Source of the DNA: Caballeronia megalochromosomata
Lineage (GTDB): Bacteria; Pseudomonadota; Gammaproteobacteria; Burkholderiales; Burkholderiaceae
Assembly: GCA_001580565.1 (NCBI GenBank)
Contig: LRBF01000217.1
Location: forward strand, 19,212 to 83,211
Length of the DNA: 64,000 nt
Direction of reading: 5' to 3'
Shown here: positions 1-8,489 of the stretch, piece after piece
Layout of the letters: every line of letters starts with the position of its first letter
Position numbering within the stretch: the stretch's first letter is position 1
Notes under the pieces: generated by a model
What the model saw: the letters and a program-made list of their open reading frames with translations, nothing else
What the model was told of the DNA's origin: nothing
The model's database searches: none
Made by a program: the position numbers and the translations under genes

Positions 1-74
1 TGCGGCGTGGGCGGCAGATCGCGTAGATGATTGACGGTCGTGAAAAAGCGGGATTGGTGGAGCAGAAATGACAT
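1..74 (-). CDS. engB: EngB/YihA ribosome biogenesis GTPase, N-terminal fragment
   Basis: Reading leftward from an ATG at 74, the frame encodes about 24 residues starting MSFLLHQSRFFTT and continuing through VNHLRDLPP. This matches the N-terminus of the EngB (YsxC/YihA) GTPase family of Burkholderia, which helps assemble the 50S ribosomal subunit. The rest of the gene, including the G1-G5 motifs, lies beyond the left edge, so function rests only on the start and on gene order. It is divergent from the cytochrome c4 gene, as in related genomes. Confidence 0.75.
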   Translation of the reverse strand, partial: MSFLLHQSRFFTTVNHLRDLPPTP

Positions 75-374
75 TGGCGGGCCCAATCGAAAGAGCTGCG
101 AAAACTTCAAGCCTTGAGAACCCGGCAAATACTGGGCATGCCCCGACTGGCGTCTTTGCGTGTAGCGGGTTATTGTACAATACGACGGATTTTTAAAGAT
201 CAGCGCGGGCACGCAAGACCCAAGCCGCAGGCGGCACCCACAGAGGAGCGAGACAGTTTTCGGGGCACTTTTTGAGCCTCGTCGTTCAGCGAGTTCGGGT
301 ATCTTGCGGCGATCGGTCGCCGTCGTTTTTTGCAGAACCTCACATTCTCACAAGACGAAAAACAGGGTACGCGA
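75..374. promoter_or_regulatory. Divergent engB / cytochrome c4 intergenic region
   Basis: Three hundred bases without a gene separate engB (left) from the cytochrome c gene (right), so promoters for both should lie here. The palindrome TTGTACAA at 174-181 contains a TACAAT hexamer that reads as a possible -10 on either strand. No well-spaced -35 partner is clear: TTGCGT at 156-161 leaves only 14 bases. Short open frames exist here on both strands but have no family resemblance. Promoter assignment is tentative. Confidence 0.35.
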
Positions 375-1049
375 ATGAACCGACTGTACAGGTCTCTGGT
401 GGTGATTCGGGCAGCGGCGGCTTTCGGTGCGGGATTAAGTGGACTAGCAGTATCGGTGTCAGTGAATGCGGCGGAGCCCGCGCAACCGGCGAAGCCGGAT
501 GTGGCGCGAGGGCAGGCCATCGCAACGCAGGTATGCGTCGCGTGTCACGCAGCGGACGGCAACAGCGCCGGCGCGGCGTTTCCGAAGCTCGCAGGCCAGC
601 ACGCCGAATACATCGTCAAGCAGTTGAAGGATTACAAGACGCAGCCGGGCGCGAAGGCGCCGGCGCGCAACAATCCGATCATGGCGGGCATTGCGGGCGC
701 GCTGTCGGATCAGGACATGGTGAACGTCGCGGCGTACTTCGCGTCGCAGAAGGCCAAGCCCAACTATGCGCGCGACAAGAACGACGTCGCGCTGGGCCAG
801 AAGATTTACCGCGGCGGCATCGCGGACAAGGGCGTGCCGGCGTGCGCCGCGTGCCACGGCGCCACCGGCATGGGCATTCCGGTGCAGTATCCGCGGCTGT
901 CGTGGCAGTGGGGCGACTACACGGTGGCGCAGTTGAACGCCTTCGCATCGGGGCAACGCGCCAACAGCGAGCCGATGCACCAGATTTCCTCGCGTCTGAA
1001 TGAAGCGGAGATGAAGGCGGTTGCCGACTACATCGCCGGTTTGCATTAA
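375..1049 (+). CDS. Cytochrome c4, diheme periplasmic
   Basis: A 224-residue precursor of a diheme cytochrome c that carries electrons in the periplasm between the bc1 complex and terminal oxidases. A signal peptide (residues 1-33, hydrophobic and ending in NAA) is followed by two CXXCH heme sites, CVACH at 54-58 and CAACH at 157-161, with likely axial methionines M103 and M201. The two halves are internally similar, as in cytochrome c4. The ATG at 375 is preferred over an in-frame ATG at 330 because it gives a clean signal peptide. The neighbouring resB-ccsB genes make the machinery that attaches its hemes. An intrinsic terminator follows. Confidence 0.92.
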   Translation: MNRLYRSLVVIRAAAAFGAGLSGLAVSVSVNAAEPAQPAKPDVARGQAIATQVCVACHAADGNSAGAAFPKLAGQHAEYIVKQLKDYKTQPGAKAPARNNPIMAGIAGALSDQDMVNVAAYFASQKAKPNYARDKNDVALGQKIYRGGIADKGVPACAACHGATGMGIPVQYPRLSWQWGDYTVAQLNAFASGQRANSEPMHQISSRLNEAEMKAVADYIAGLH

Positions 1050-1153
1050 ACGCACAGCAGTCAGCGTCCAGCGGTTCCCGGCGGCAAACCCGGGAGTCGC
1101 CCATACTACGAAGCCGGTCCCGGGAAGATCCGAGAAGACCGGCGCGAAAACAA

Positions 1154-1205
1154 GAAAAGGGTGGGACGTCGGTCGTCGAGACCGCCAGCGTCTCCACCCT
1201 TTTTT
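1154..1205 (+). terminator. Intrinsic terminator after cytochrome c4
   Basis: AAAAGGGTGG at 1155-1164 pairs with CCACCCTTTT at 1194-1203. The 3' arm runs into a six-T tract, and the stem can be extended inward with a bulge. It lies about 105 bases after the cytochrome c4 stop and just before the resB start at 1226. Confidence 0.7.
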
Positions 1206-1225
1206 GCTGTCCAGTCGGAGTTTGA

Positions 1226-3457
1226 ATGAGCGTCACCACATCGGGTCTGCAGTCGAAGTCGGGCCGTCGGGCCATCAGGCATTTCGTCGAACTCGTCAGT
1301 TCGATGCGCTTCGCCATCGCGTTGCTGGTCATTCTGGCGATCGCGAGCATCATCGGCACCGTGCTTACGCAGGACGATCCGTACCCCAACTACGTCAATC
1401 AGTTCGGCCCGTTCTGGGCGGACATCTTTCGCGGCCTGAGCATCTACACCGTGTACAGCGCATGGTGGTTCATGCTGATCCTGATCTTCCTCGTGATCTC
1501 GGTGTCGCTGTGCGTCATCCGCAACAGCCCGAAGATGATCGCGGACGTCAAGAGCTGGAAGGATCGCGTGCACGAAGGTGGCCTGCGCGCGTTCCATCAC
1601 AAGGGCGATTTCACGGTCTCGACGAGCCGCGCGCAGACGGCCGCGACGCTCGAGCGCCTCTCCGCGAAAATGGGCTACCGCTTCAAGACGCGCGAGACCG
1701 ACAACGGCGCGACGCTCATTACCGCCAAGCGCGGCGCGATGACGAAGATCGGCTACATTTCGGCGCACGTCGCAATCGTGGTGATCTGTCTCGGCGGACT
1801 GCTGGACAGCAATCTGCCCATCAAACTGCAGATGTGGATGTTCAACAAGACGCCGATCAACAGCAACGCGGTCATCAACGACATTCCGCCCGAGCATCGT
1901 CTTTCGACGTCGAACCCGACGTTCCGCGGCTATGCTTGGGTGCCGGAAGGGCAATTCGTCGGCACGGCGATCCTGAATCAGCAGGACGGTTCGATCATTC
2001 AGGATCTGCCGTTCTCTATTCAGCTGAACAAGTTCATCGTCGATTACTACTCGACCGGCATGCCGAAGCTCTTCGCGAGCGACATCGTCGTGATCGATCA
2101 CAAGACGGGCAAGCGCATTCCGGCGCGCGTCGAGGTGAACAAGCCGTTCACCTACGACGGCGTCTCGATCTATCAGTCAAGCTTCCAGGACGGCGGCTCC
2201 AAACTCGAAATGACCGCCTGGCCGATGACCGGCGCCAGCGCGAAGGGCTCGCCTTTCAGCGGCACGATCGGCGGCACGTCGCCCATCGGTACGCAATTCA
2301 CGGGCGCGCAAGGCGAAACCGTCGAGTTCACGGATTTCCGCGCGATCAACGTCGAGAACATGACCGACGGCAGTGGCGCACCGGACGCGCGCGGCGTCGG
2401 CAAACGGGAAACGCTGCGCGATGCGTTCGACGAGCGTCTCGGCTCCGGCGCGAAAACGTCGAAGCCGACCGATCTGCGCAACATCGGCCCGTCGGTGCAA
2501 TACAAGGTGCGCGGCACGGACGGCCAGGCGCGCGAGTACAGCAACTACATGCTGCCGGTCGATGTGAGCGGCCAGTCCATGTTCCTCGCGGGCATGCGCC
2601 TGAGCCCGAACGATCCGTTCCGCTACCTGCGCATTCCCGCCGACGAACAGGGCACCATCAAACAGTGGATGAACCTGCGCGCCGCGCTCGCGACGCCCGC
2701 AACGCGCACCGAAGCCGCGCACCGTTTCGCGCTGCGTTCGGTTCCGCAGGAAAACGGCGAATTGCAGAAGCATCTGGAAGAAAGCGCGATTCGCGTGCTG
2801 AACCTCTTTGCCGGCGTCGACGAAAGCGGCAAGGCGACGGCGAATCCGCAGATGATTGGCGGCTTCCAGAGCATCGCGGCCTTTATCGACCGCTCGGTGC
2901 CGAAGGGCGAGCAGGAAAAAGCGGCGGGCTTGCTGATGCGCATGCTCGAAGGCGCGATGTGGGATGTATGGCAGATTTCCCGAGAGCAAAACGGCCAGCC
3001 CGACGCTAAAGTGGATGAGAAGAACGCCGCGTTCGTACAATCGTCCATCAACGCGCTTTCTGACAGCTTTCTGTACGGTTCGCCCGTCTTCTTGCAACTG
3101 GACAACTTCAAGCAGGTGCAAGCTTCGGTATTCCAGTTGACGCGCGCGCCGGGTAAAAATCTGGTGTATCTTGGCAGCCTTCTGCTAGTGGTCGGCATTT
3201 TCTCGATGTTCTACGTGCGCGAACGCCGGCTCTGGTTCTGGCTCAAAGATACAGGGCAGGGCGGCGCGAGCGTGCTGATGGCGATGTCCACGGCGCGCCG
3301 GACGCTCGATTTCGAGAAAGAGTTCGTACGCACCCGCGCGCAGATCGCGGCGGCGCTCGACGCGAAGCCGGTAGAACCGGCCGATCCGCCCCCGGCATCG
3401 GGCGCGCCCCAGCACCCGCAATCCGAGACCCCGAGCTCGGCAGTTTCAACACGGTAA
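1226..3457 (+). CDS. resB: Cytochrome c biogenesis protein ResB (Ccs1)
   Basis: A 743-residue membrane protein of the System II (Ccs) pathway, which carries heme across the inner membrane with CcsA/ResC and attaches it to apocytochromes c. The N-terminus has two membrane segments (about 27-47 and 79-98), a third lies near 175-192, a large periplasmic domain follows, and a last segment sits near 645-665. This is the ResB topology. The ATG at 1226 follows a GGAG-like site. The ccsB gene starts 4 bases after the stop, so the two are surely cotranscribed. Length and layout are normal for a betaproteobacterial ResB. Confidence 0.93.
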   Translation: MSVTTSGLQSKSGRRAIRHFVELVSSMRFAIALLVILAIASIIGTVLTQDDPYPNYVNQFGPFWADIFRGLSIYTVYSAWWFMLILIFLVISVSLCVIRNSPKMIADVKSWKDRVHEGGLRAFHHKGDFTVSTSRAQTAATLERLSAKMGYRFKTRETDNGATLITAKRGAMTKIGYISAHVAIVVICLGGLLDSNLPIKLQMWMFNKTPINSNAVINDIPPEHRLSTSNPTFRGYAWVPEGQFVGTAILNQQDGSIIQDLPFSIQLNKFIVDYYSTGMPKLFASDIVVIDHKTGKRIPARVEVNKPFTYDGVSIYQSSFQDGGSKLEMTAWPMTGASAKGSPFSGTIGGTSPIGTQFTGAQGETVEFTDFRAINVENMTDGSGAPDARGVGKRETLRDAFDERLGSGAKTSKPTDLRNIGPSVQYKVRGTDGQAREYSNYMLPVDVSGQSMFLAGMRLSPNDPFRYLRIPADEQGTIKQWMNLRAALATPATRTEAAHRFALRSVPQENGELQKHLEESAIRVLNLFAGVDESGKATANPQMIGGFQSIAAFIDRSVPKGEQEKAAGLLMRMLEGAMWDVWQISREQNGQPDAKVDEKNAAFVQSSINALSDSFLYGSPVFLQLDNFKQVQASVFQLTRAPGKNLVYLGSLLLVVGIFSMFYVRERRLWFWLKDTGQGGASVLMAMSTARRTLDFEKEFVRTRAQIAAALDAKPVEPADPPPASGAPQHPQSETPSSAVSTR

Positions 3458-3461
3458 GATC

Positions 3462-4664
3462 ATGGACCTCACACAGACTTCCTCCCACGCCTCCGCCAAG
3501 ACGGAACGTCCGGCATCGGGCCTTCCCGATGTCGCCATGTTCGACGATCGTCCGTTTCTGCGCCGACTGACGCCGATCGACTGGCTCTTCGCCCTCGCGA
3601 TGGTCGCCGGCGCGGGTTTCGCGCTGAACCGCTATCACGCGTACATGGACGTGTACGACACGGCGGTTCTGGTCGGCGCGGTGCCCACGTTCGTCGTGCT
3701 CGGCTGGCGCTGGAAACCGGTGCGCCTCTTGATCGCGATGATCGCGGTGCTGGCGCTGTTTTCGATCCAGCTCTATCAGCACGATCTCGCGCGCGCCGAG
3801 ACCAATTTCTTCCTCAAGTACTTCCTGTCGAGCCAGTCCGCGATCCTGTGGATGAGCGCGCTGTTCATCCTCGCGACGCTCTTTTACTGGATCGGACTCG
3901 TGACGCGCTCGCAGACCGGCGGCGCGATCGGCTCGCGCATGACTTGGGTCGCGGTGCTGATGGGCTTCACCGGCATGATGGTGCGCTGGTACGAGTCGTA
4001 CCTGATTGGCTCGGACGTCGGCCATATTCCGATCTCGAATCTGTATGAAGTGTTCGTGCTGTTCTGTCTGATCACGGCGCTGTTCTACCTCTACTACGAA
4101 CAGCATTATTCGACGCGGCAGATGGGCGCGTTCGTGCTGCTCGTGATCAGCGCGGCGGTCGGCTTCCTGATGTGGTACTCGATCGCCCGCGACGCGCAAC
4201 AGATTCAACCGCTCGTGCCCGCGCTGCAAAGCTGGTGGATGAAGATCCACGTTCCGGCGAACTTCATCGGTTACGGCAGCTTCGCGCTCTCGGCGATGGT
4301 TTCCGTCGCATATCTGTCGAAACAGCGCGGCTTCCTGGCGGACCGCCTGCCCTCGCTCGAAGTCCTCGACGACGTGATGTACAAGTCGATCGCGGTCGGC
4401 TTCGCGTTCTTCACCATCGCGACGATTCTCGGCGCGCTGTGGGCCGCGGAAGCGTGGGGCGGCTACTGGAGCTGGGACCCGAAGGAAACGTGGGCGCTGA
4501 TCGTCTGGCTGAATTACGCGGCGTGGCTGCACATGCGCCTGATGAAGGGCCTGCGCGGTGCAGCGGCGGCGTGGTGGGCGCTGACCGGCCTGATCGTCAC
4601 GACCTTCGCGTTCCTCGGCGTGAACATGTTCCTGTCGGGTTTGCATAGCTACGGCAAGCTCTGA
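3462..4664 (+). CDS. ccsB: Cytochrome c biogenesis protein CcsB (CcsA/ResC family)
   Basis: A 400-residue polytopic membrane protein, the partner of ResB in System II cytochrome c maturation. The heme-handling WWD signature is present as WGGYWSWDPKE at 332-342, within a run of hydrophobic segments. The pair is the complete System II synthetase as usually encoded in betaproteobacteria, so no ccmABCDEFGH set is expected. It directly follows resB and ends at a strong intrinsic terminator. The annotation is secure at family level. Confidence 0.94.
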   Translation: MDLTQTSSHASAKTERPASGLPDVAMFDDRPFLRRLTPIDWLFALAMVAGAGFALNRYHAYMDVYDTAVLVGAVPTFVVLGWRWKPVRLLIAMIAVLALFSIQLYQHDLARAETNFFLKYFLSSQSAILWMSALFILATLFYWIGLVTRSQTGGAIGSRMTWVAVLMGFTGMMVRWYESYLIGSDVGHIPISNLYEVFVLFCLITALFYLYYEQHYSTRQMGAFVLLVISAAVGFLMWYSIARDAQQIQPLVPALQSWWMKIHVPANFIGYGSFALSAMVSVAYLSKQRGFLADRLPSLEVLDDVMYKSIAVGFAFFTIATILGALWAAEAWGGYWSWDPKETWALIVWLNYAAWLHMRLMKGLRGAAAAWWALTGLIVTTFAFLGVNMFLSGLHSYGKL

Positions 4665-4681
4665 TCGGCAGCATCGATCCG

Positions 4682-4719
4682 AAAAAAGCCGCCATGCGTC
4701 GCGCTGGCGGTTTTTTTTT
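4682..4719 (+). terminator. Intrinsic terminator after ccsB
   Basis: CCGCCA at 4689-4694 and TGGCGG at 4705-4710 form a stem with a 10-base loop, flanked by six A's on the left and nine T's on the right. It starts 18 bases after the ccsB stop. Confidence 0.9.
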
Positions 4720-4791
4720 CGTTTTGCGGTGGAATACTGGCGTCCAGACTGCTGTTTTCCCGTACAAGGATGAACGGAAGGAGTGCGCTTC

Positions 4792-5781
4792 ATGTGGATC
4801 AGGAGAAATCGCCATCTATACGGCGATGACATCGCGGGTCATGAAATCACGCCGCGCGACGCGTTCGACAATCGTCGACGTGTGCTGCGCTCGATCGGCA
4901 CGTTCGCCGCGACAGGACTCGCAGGCGCGAGCAACCTCGCCCACGCGACGCTGACTTCGCCCGACGCCAAAGGCCAGAAGCTCGCGGCAAAGACCAATCC
5001 GAAGTTCGTCGCGCTCGACAAGGCGACGCCGTTCAAGGACATCACCTCCTACAACAACTTCTACGAGTTCGGCACCGACAAGGGCGATCCTGTCGAGCAT
5101 GCCGGCACGCTGCGTCCGCGTCCGTGGAAGGTGTCCGTCGAAGGCGCGATCAAGAACCCGAAGGTCTACGACATCGACGATATCCTCAAGCTCGCGCCGC
5201 TCGAAGAACGCGTGTACCGGCTGCGCTGCGTCGAAGGCTGGTCGATGGTGATTCCGTGGATCGGCGTGTCGCTGTCCGAGCTCATCAAGCGCGCCGAGCC
5301 GACAGGCAGCGCGAAGTACGTGCAGTTCATCACGCTCGCCGATCCGTCGCAGATGCCGGGACTTTCCACGCCGATTCTCGAATGGCCCTACTCGGAAGGC
5401 TTGCGCATGGACGAGGCGATGAATCCGCTCACGCTCCTGACCGTGGGCTTATATGGTCAGGTGCTGCCGAACCAGAACGGCGCGCCGGTGCGCGTGATCG
5501 TGCCGTGGAAGTACGGCTTCAAAAGCGCGAAGTCGCTCGTGAAGATCCGTTTCGTCGAGAAGCAGCCGCCGACGAGCTGGAATCTCTACGCACCGAGCGA
5601 GTACGGCTTCTTTTCGAATGTGAATCCGGACGTCGATCATCCGCGCTGGAGTCAGGCGACGGAGCGGCGCATCGGCGAAGACGGCTTCTTCACGCCGAAG
5701 CGCAAGACGCTCATGTTCAACGGCTACGGCGATCAGGTCGCGTCGCTGTATCAGGGCATGGATCTCAAGAAGAACTTCTGA
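4792..5781 (+). CDS. msrP: Methionine sulfoxide reductase catalytic subunit MsrP (YedY)
   Basis: A 329-residue periplasmic molybdoenzyme that reduces methionine sulfoxide in oxidised envelope proteins. A twin-arginine leader (RRR at 28-30, then a weakly hydrophobic stretch to about 52) targets it to the Tat system, whose genes lie at 55632-57256. Cys146, in the context RLRCVEGW, is the expected molybdenum ligand. The ATG at 4792 is chosen over a GTG at 4783 because the GGAAGGAG ribosome site (4776-4783) overlaps that GTG but is well spaced for the ATG. msrQ follows 3 bases after the stop, giving the standard msrPQ operon. Confidence 0.94.
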   Translation: MWIRRNRHLYGDDIAGHEITPRDAFDNRRRVLRSIGTFAATGLAGASNLAHATLTSPDAKGQKLAAKTNPKFVALDKATPFKDITSYNNFYEFGTDKGDPVEHAGTLRPRPWKVSVEGAIKNPKVYDIDDILKLAPLEERVYRLRCVEGWSMVIPWIGVSLSELIKRAEPTGSAKYVQFITLADPSQMPGLSTPILEWPYSEGLRMDEAMNPLTLLTVGLYGQVLPNQNGAPVRVIVPWKYGFKSAKSLVKIRFVEKQPPTSWNLYAPSEYGFFSNVNPDVDHPRWSQATERRIGEDGFFTPKRKTLMFNGYGDQVASLYQGMDLKKNF

Positions 5782-5784
5782 GCG

Positions 5785-6435
5785 ATGCCGACCGCTTCCG
5801 AGATCAAAGGCGCGCGGGCGAGTGCGGGCGTTCGCTGGCTTGTTCCTGTGAAGGTCGCCGTGTTCATCGCGATGCTGTTTCCGCTCGCGCGTCTCGTGCT
5901 GCTCGGCATCACGGGCGGCCTGGGCGCGAATCCGATCGAGTTCATCACGCGTTCCACCGGTCTCTGGACGCTCGTCTATCTGTGCATCACGCTCGCAATC
6001 ACGCCGCTGCGCCGCATGACCGGCATCACGGCGCTCGCGCGATTTCGCCGCATGATCGGGCTTTACGCGTTCTTCTTCGCCGTGCTGCACTTCACGACCT
6101 GGATCTGGTTCGACAAATGGTTCGATGTCGCCGCGATGCTCAAGGACATCGGCAAGCGGCCGTTCATCACGGTCGGCTTCGCGGCGTTCGCGCTGCTGAT
6201 TCCGCTCGCGGTCACATCGCCGAAGGTCATGGTGAGAAAGCTCGGCCGCCGCTGGCAGACTTTGCATCGCACGATCTATCTGATCGCCGCGCTCGCGATC
6301 CTGCATTTCTGGTGGATGAAGGCCGGCAAGCACGATTTCGAACTGCCGAAGATTTACGGCTCGATCGTGATCGTGTTGCTCGGCTGGCGCGTGATCGCGT
6401 GGCTTCGAACGCGATCGACACGATTGCGGGCGTAA
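5785..6435 (+). CDS. msrQ: Heme-binding subunit MsrQ (YedZ) of the MsrPQ system
   Basis: A 216-residue inner-membrane b-type heme protein that passes electrons from the quinone pool to MsrP. It has about five to six hydrophobic segments, with histidines in the contexts VLHFTTW, TLHRTIY and ILHFWW that are candidates for heme ligation. The frame starts 3 bases after the msrP stop. The family is the ferric reductase-like transmembrane group. An intrinsic terminator immediately follows and separates it from the convergent lysA. Confidence 0.93.
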   Translation: MPTASEIKGARASAGVRWLVPVKVAVFIAMLFPLARLVLLGITGGLGANPIEFITRSTGLWTLVYLCITLAITPLRRMTGITALARFRRMIGLYAFFFAVLHFTTWIWFDKWFDVAAMLKDIGKRPFITVGFAAFALLIPLAVTSPKVMVRKLGRRWQTLHRTIYLIAALAILHFWWMKAGKHDFELPKIYGSIVIVLLGWRVIAWLRTRSTRLRA

Positions 6436-6465
6436 AAAAAGCGATGCCTCGGCATCGCTTTTTTC
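6434..6465. terminator. Bidirectional terminator between msrQ and lysA
   Basis: AAAAAAGCGATGCC and GGCATCGCTTTTTT (6435-6464) form a near-perfect stem with a TC loop. A-tract and T-tract flanks let it act on both strands, ending msrQ on plus and lysA on minus. Confidence 0.9.
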
Positions 6466-6483
6466 ATGGAAGCACGTAAGGCT

Positions 6484-7746
6484 TCAGTCCGGCAGAATCG
6501 ATTCCCCGGCGAACAGCTGCTTCACTTCCTCGCGCTCGCGCACGAGACGCGCGCGTTCGCCATCGACCATGATTTCGGCGGCGCGCGGACGCGTGTTGTA
6601 GTTCGAGCTCATCACGAAGCCGTACGCGCCCGCCGAGCAGATCGCGAGCAGGTCGCCTGGTTCGACGGCCAGTTCGCGGTCGCGCCCGAGCCAATCGCCG
6701 CTCTCGCACACCGGACCGACGACATCGTACTTGAGCGCCGGCGCGTCGCGCTTCACGACCGGCACGATGCGATGAAACGCCTCGTACATCGCGGGGCGCG
6801 CGAGATCGTTCATCGCGGCATCGACGATGGCGAAGTTCTTTTCCTCTCCCGGCTTCAGAAACTCGACGCGCGTCAACAGCACGCCCGCATTGCCGACGAG
6901 CGAACGTCCCGGCTCGAAATACACTTCGCGCTGGCCGTGGCCACGCTTCTCGATGTGATCGAGCACGGTCTTCACGAACTCGCCGATATCGGGCGGCGTT
7001 TCGTCGTCGTAGGTGATGCCGAGACCGCCGCCCACATCCACGTGACGAATGCGCATGCCGTCCGCTTCGATCTGCTCGACGAGTTCGAGGAGCTTGTCGA
7101 CGGCATCGAGATACGGGCTGATCTCGGTGATCTGCGAGCCGATATGGCAATCGATGCCGACGACATCGAGGTTCGGCATCGCGTGCGCTTCAGCGTAGGT
7201 CGCGCGCGCATCGCCGAACGCCACGCCGAACTTGTTCGATTTGAGGCCCGTGGAGATGTACGGATGCGTCTTCGCATCCACGTCGGGATTCACGCGCAAC
7301 GAAACCGGCGCCTTCTTGCCAAGCGATTTCGCGACTTCATTGAGCGCGTGCAGTTCGGGAATCGACTCGACGTTGAAGCACTTCACGCCCGCTTCGAGCG
7401 CCTCGCGCATTTCCGCCGCCGACTTGCCGACGCCCGAAAACACCGTGTTCTCGGCCTTGCCGCCCGCGGCGAGCACCCGCGCGAGCTCGCCCGACGACAC
7501 GATGTCGAAGCCCGAGCCCATGCGCGCAAAGACGTTGAGCACCGCGAGATTGCTGTTTGCCTTCACCGCGACGTGCACGGTCGCGCGACGGCCCGCGCAG
7601 GCATCGGCGTAGGCGTGATAGGCGCGCGTCAGCGCATCGCGGGAATAGACGTAGAGCGGCGTGCCGAACTGCTCCGCGAGCGACGCGGCTGAGACGCCTT
7701 CGGCGTGCAACACGCCGTCGACGTAATGGAATGCGGAATCACTCAT
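6484..7746 (-). CDS. lysA: Diaminopimelate decarboxylase
   Basis: A 420-residue PLP enzyme that decarboxylates meso-diaminopimelate to L-lysine, the last step of lysine synthesis. The PLP lysine is K62 in HVAVKANSN, and C347 in GPVCESGDW matches the conserved active-site cysteine contributed across the dimer. Length is typical. It lies 53 bases downstream of lptM on the same strand and is likely cotranscribed with it, an arrangement common in proteobacteria. It ends at the bidirectional terminator. Confidence 0.97.
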   Translation of the reverse strand: MSDSAFHYVDGVLHAEGVSAASLAEQFGTPLYVYSRDALTRAYHAYADACAGRRATVHVAVKANSNLAVLNVFARMGSGFDIVSSGELARVLAAGGKAENTVFSGVGKSAAEMREALEAGVKCFNVESIPELHALNEVAKSLGKKAPVSLRVNPDVDAKTHPYISTGLKSNKFGVAFGDARATYAEAHAMPNLDVVGIDCHIGSQITEISPYLDAVDKLLELVEQIEADGMRIRHVDVGGGLGITYDDETPPDIGEFVKTVLDHIEKRGHGQREVYFEPGRSLVGNAGVLLTRVEFLKPGEEKNFAIVDAAMNDLARPAMYEAFHRIVPVVKRDAPALKYDVVGPVCESGDWLGRDRELAVEPGDLLAICSAGAYGFVMSSNYNTRPRAAEIMVDGERARLVREREEVKQLFAGESILPD

Positions 7747-7799
7747 GCGTGGAATCGAAAATGCGCCGTGAAGGCGTTAAGGCGTTAAGGCTTCGAGGA

Positions 7800-8084
7800 T
7801 CAGTAAGCGGACGACGCGGCCTTCGGCGCCGATGCGGCGTTGGGGCTCGATTTCAGGTCCGTCTCGGGCGAAAGCGACAGCGGCTGGCCGGACGTATCCG
7901 GAATGCTGCCCGAAGCGGCAGTCGAAGGCGGCGTATTCTGGAGATCGTTGGGACGTTGCGGTAGCGGCGGCGCCTTCGGCAGATACAGCGGACCACGTTG
8001 CCCACAACCACCGAGTGAGAGTGTTGCCGCGGCCCCGATGCTCAAAGCCGCTACAATCGCGCTCATCCTGAAAACGACTCGCAT
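7800..8084 (-). CDS. lptM: LPS translocon maturation lipoprotein LptM (YifL)
   Basis: A 94-residue small lipoprotein. A signal peptide ends in the lipobox LGGC (24-27) with acylated Cys27, followed by GQRGPLYLP, the conserved YifL/LptM motif. In E. coli this protein assists oxidative maturation of the LptD outer-membrane translocon. The C-terminus is rich in Pro, Ser and Ala and probably disordered. It sits between cyaY (divergent) and lysA (downstream), the same three-gene neighbourhood found in many proteobacteria. Confidence 0.85.
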   Translation of the reverse strand: MRVVFRMSAIVAALSIGAAATLSLGGCGQRGPLYLPKAPPLPQRPNDLQNTPPSTAASGSIPDTSGQPLSLSPETDLKSSPNAASAPKAASSAY

Positions 8085-8119
8085 GACCGTCCCTATACGT
8101 TTAATCGATGGAGTTTAGC

Positions 8120-8437
8120 ATGACAGACCAGGAATACCTGACGCTGGCGGAGGCCGCGCTGACAGCCATCGAGCGCTCGGTGGATCAGGCCGAAGCCGAT
8201 ATCGAATTCGAGCGCAGCGGCAATGTCTTGACGCTGGAGTTCGAGAATCGCACGAAGGTGATCGTGAATTTGCAGCCGCCGAAGCACGAGATCTGGCTCG
8301 CGGCGAAGGCGGGCGGATTTCACTACAAATACGTCGACGGCGCGTGGCGCGACACGCGCGACAACAGCGAGTTTTTCGCGACGTTGAGCAAGTATTCGAG
8401 CGAACAGGCCGGCGAGCCGATCCGCTTCAAGCCGTAA
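8120..8437 (+). CDS. cyaY: Frataxin-like iron-binding protein CyaY
   Basis: A 105-residue frataxin homologue that binds iron and modulates iron-sulfur cluster assembly in the cytoplasm. The acidic first helix (about 1-35, with DQAEADIEFE) and the strands NVLTLEFEN and EIWLAAKAGGFHY are characteristic. The ATG at 8120 is chosen over 8108 because related proteins begin MTDxEYL and a GGAG sits just upstream. It is divergent from lptM and followed by a strong bidirectional terminator. Confidence 0.93.
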   Translation: MTDQEYLTLAEAALTAIERSVDQAEADIEFERSGNVLTLEFENRTKVIVNLQPPKHEIWLAAKAGGFHYKYVDGAWRDTRDNSEFFATLSKYSSEQAGEPIRFKP

Positions 8438-8475
8438 AAAAAGCGAGCGGACCGCGTGGTCCGCTCGCTTTTTAC
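8435..8475. terminator. Bidirectional terminator between cyaY and mrcA
   Basis: GCGAGCGGACC at 8443-8453 pairs with GGTCCGCTCGC at 8458-8468 around a GCGT loop, flanked by A's and T's. It lies between convergent cyaY and mrcA and can serve both. Confidence 0.92.
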
Positions 8476-8489
8476 GTTTCAGGGCGTGG

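Noticed and set aside
174..181. TTGTACAA as a specific regulator binding site
   Set aside because: An eight-base palindrome is too short to assign, and it doubles as a possible -10; left as part of the intergenic entry.
4783..4791. GTG start for msrP
   Set aside because: It overlaps the ribosome binding sequence; ATG at 4792 is properly spaced.
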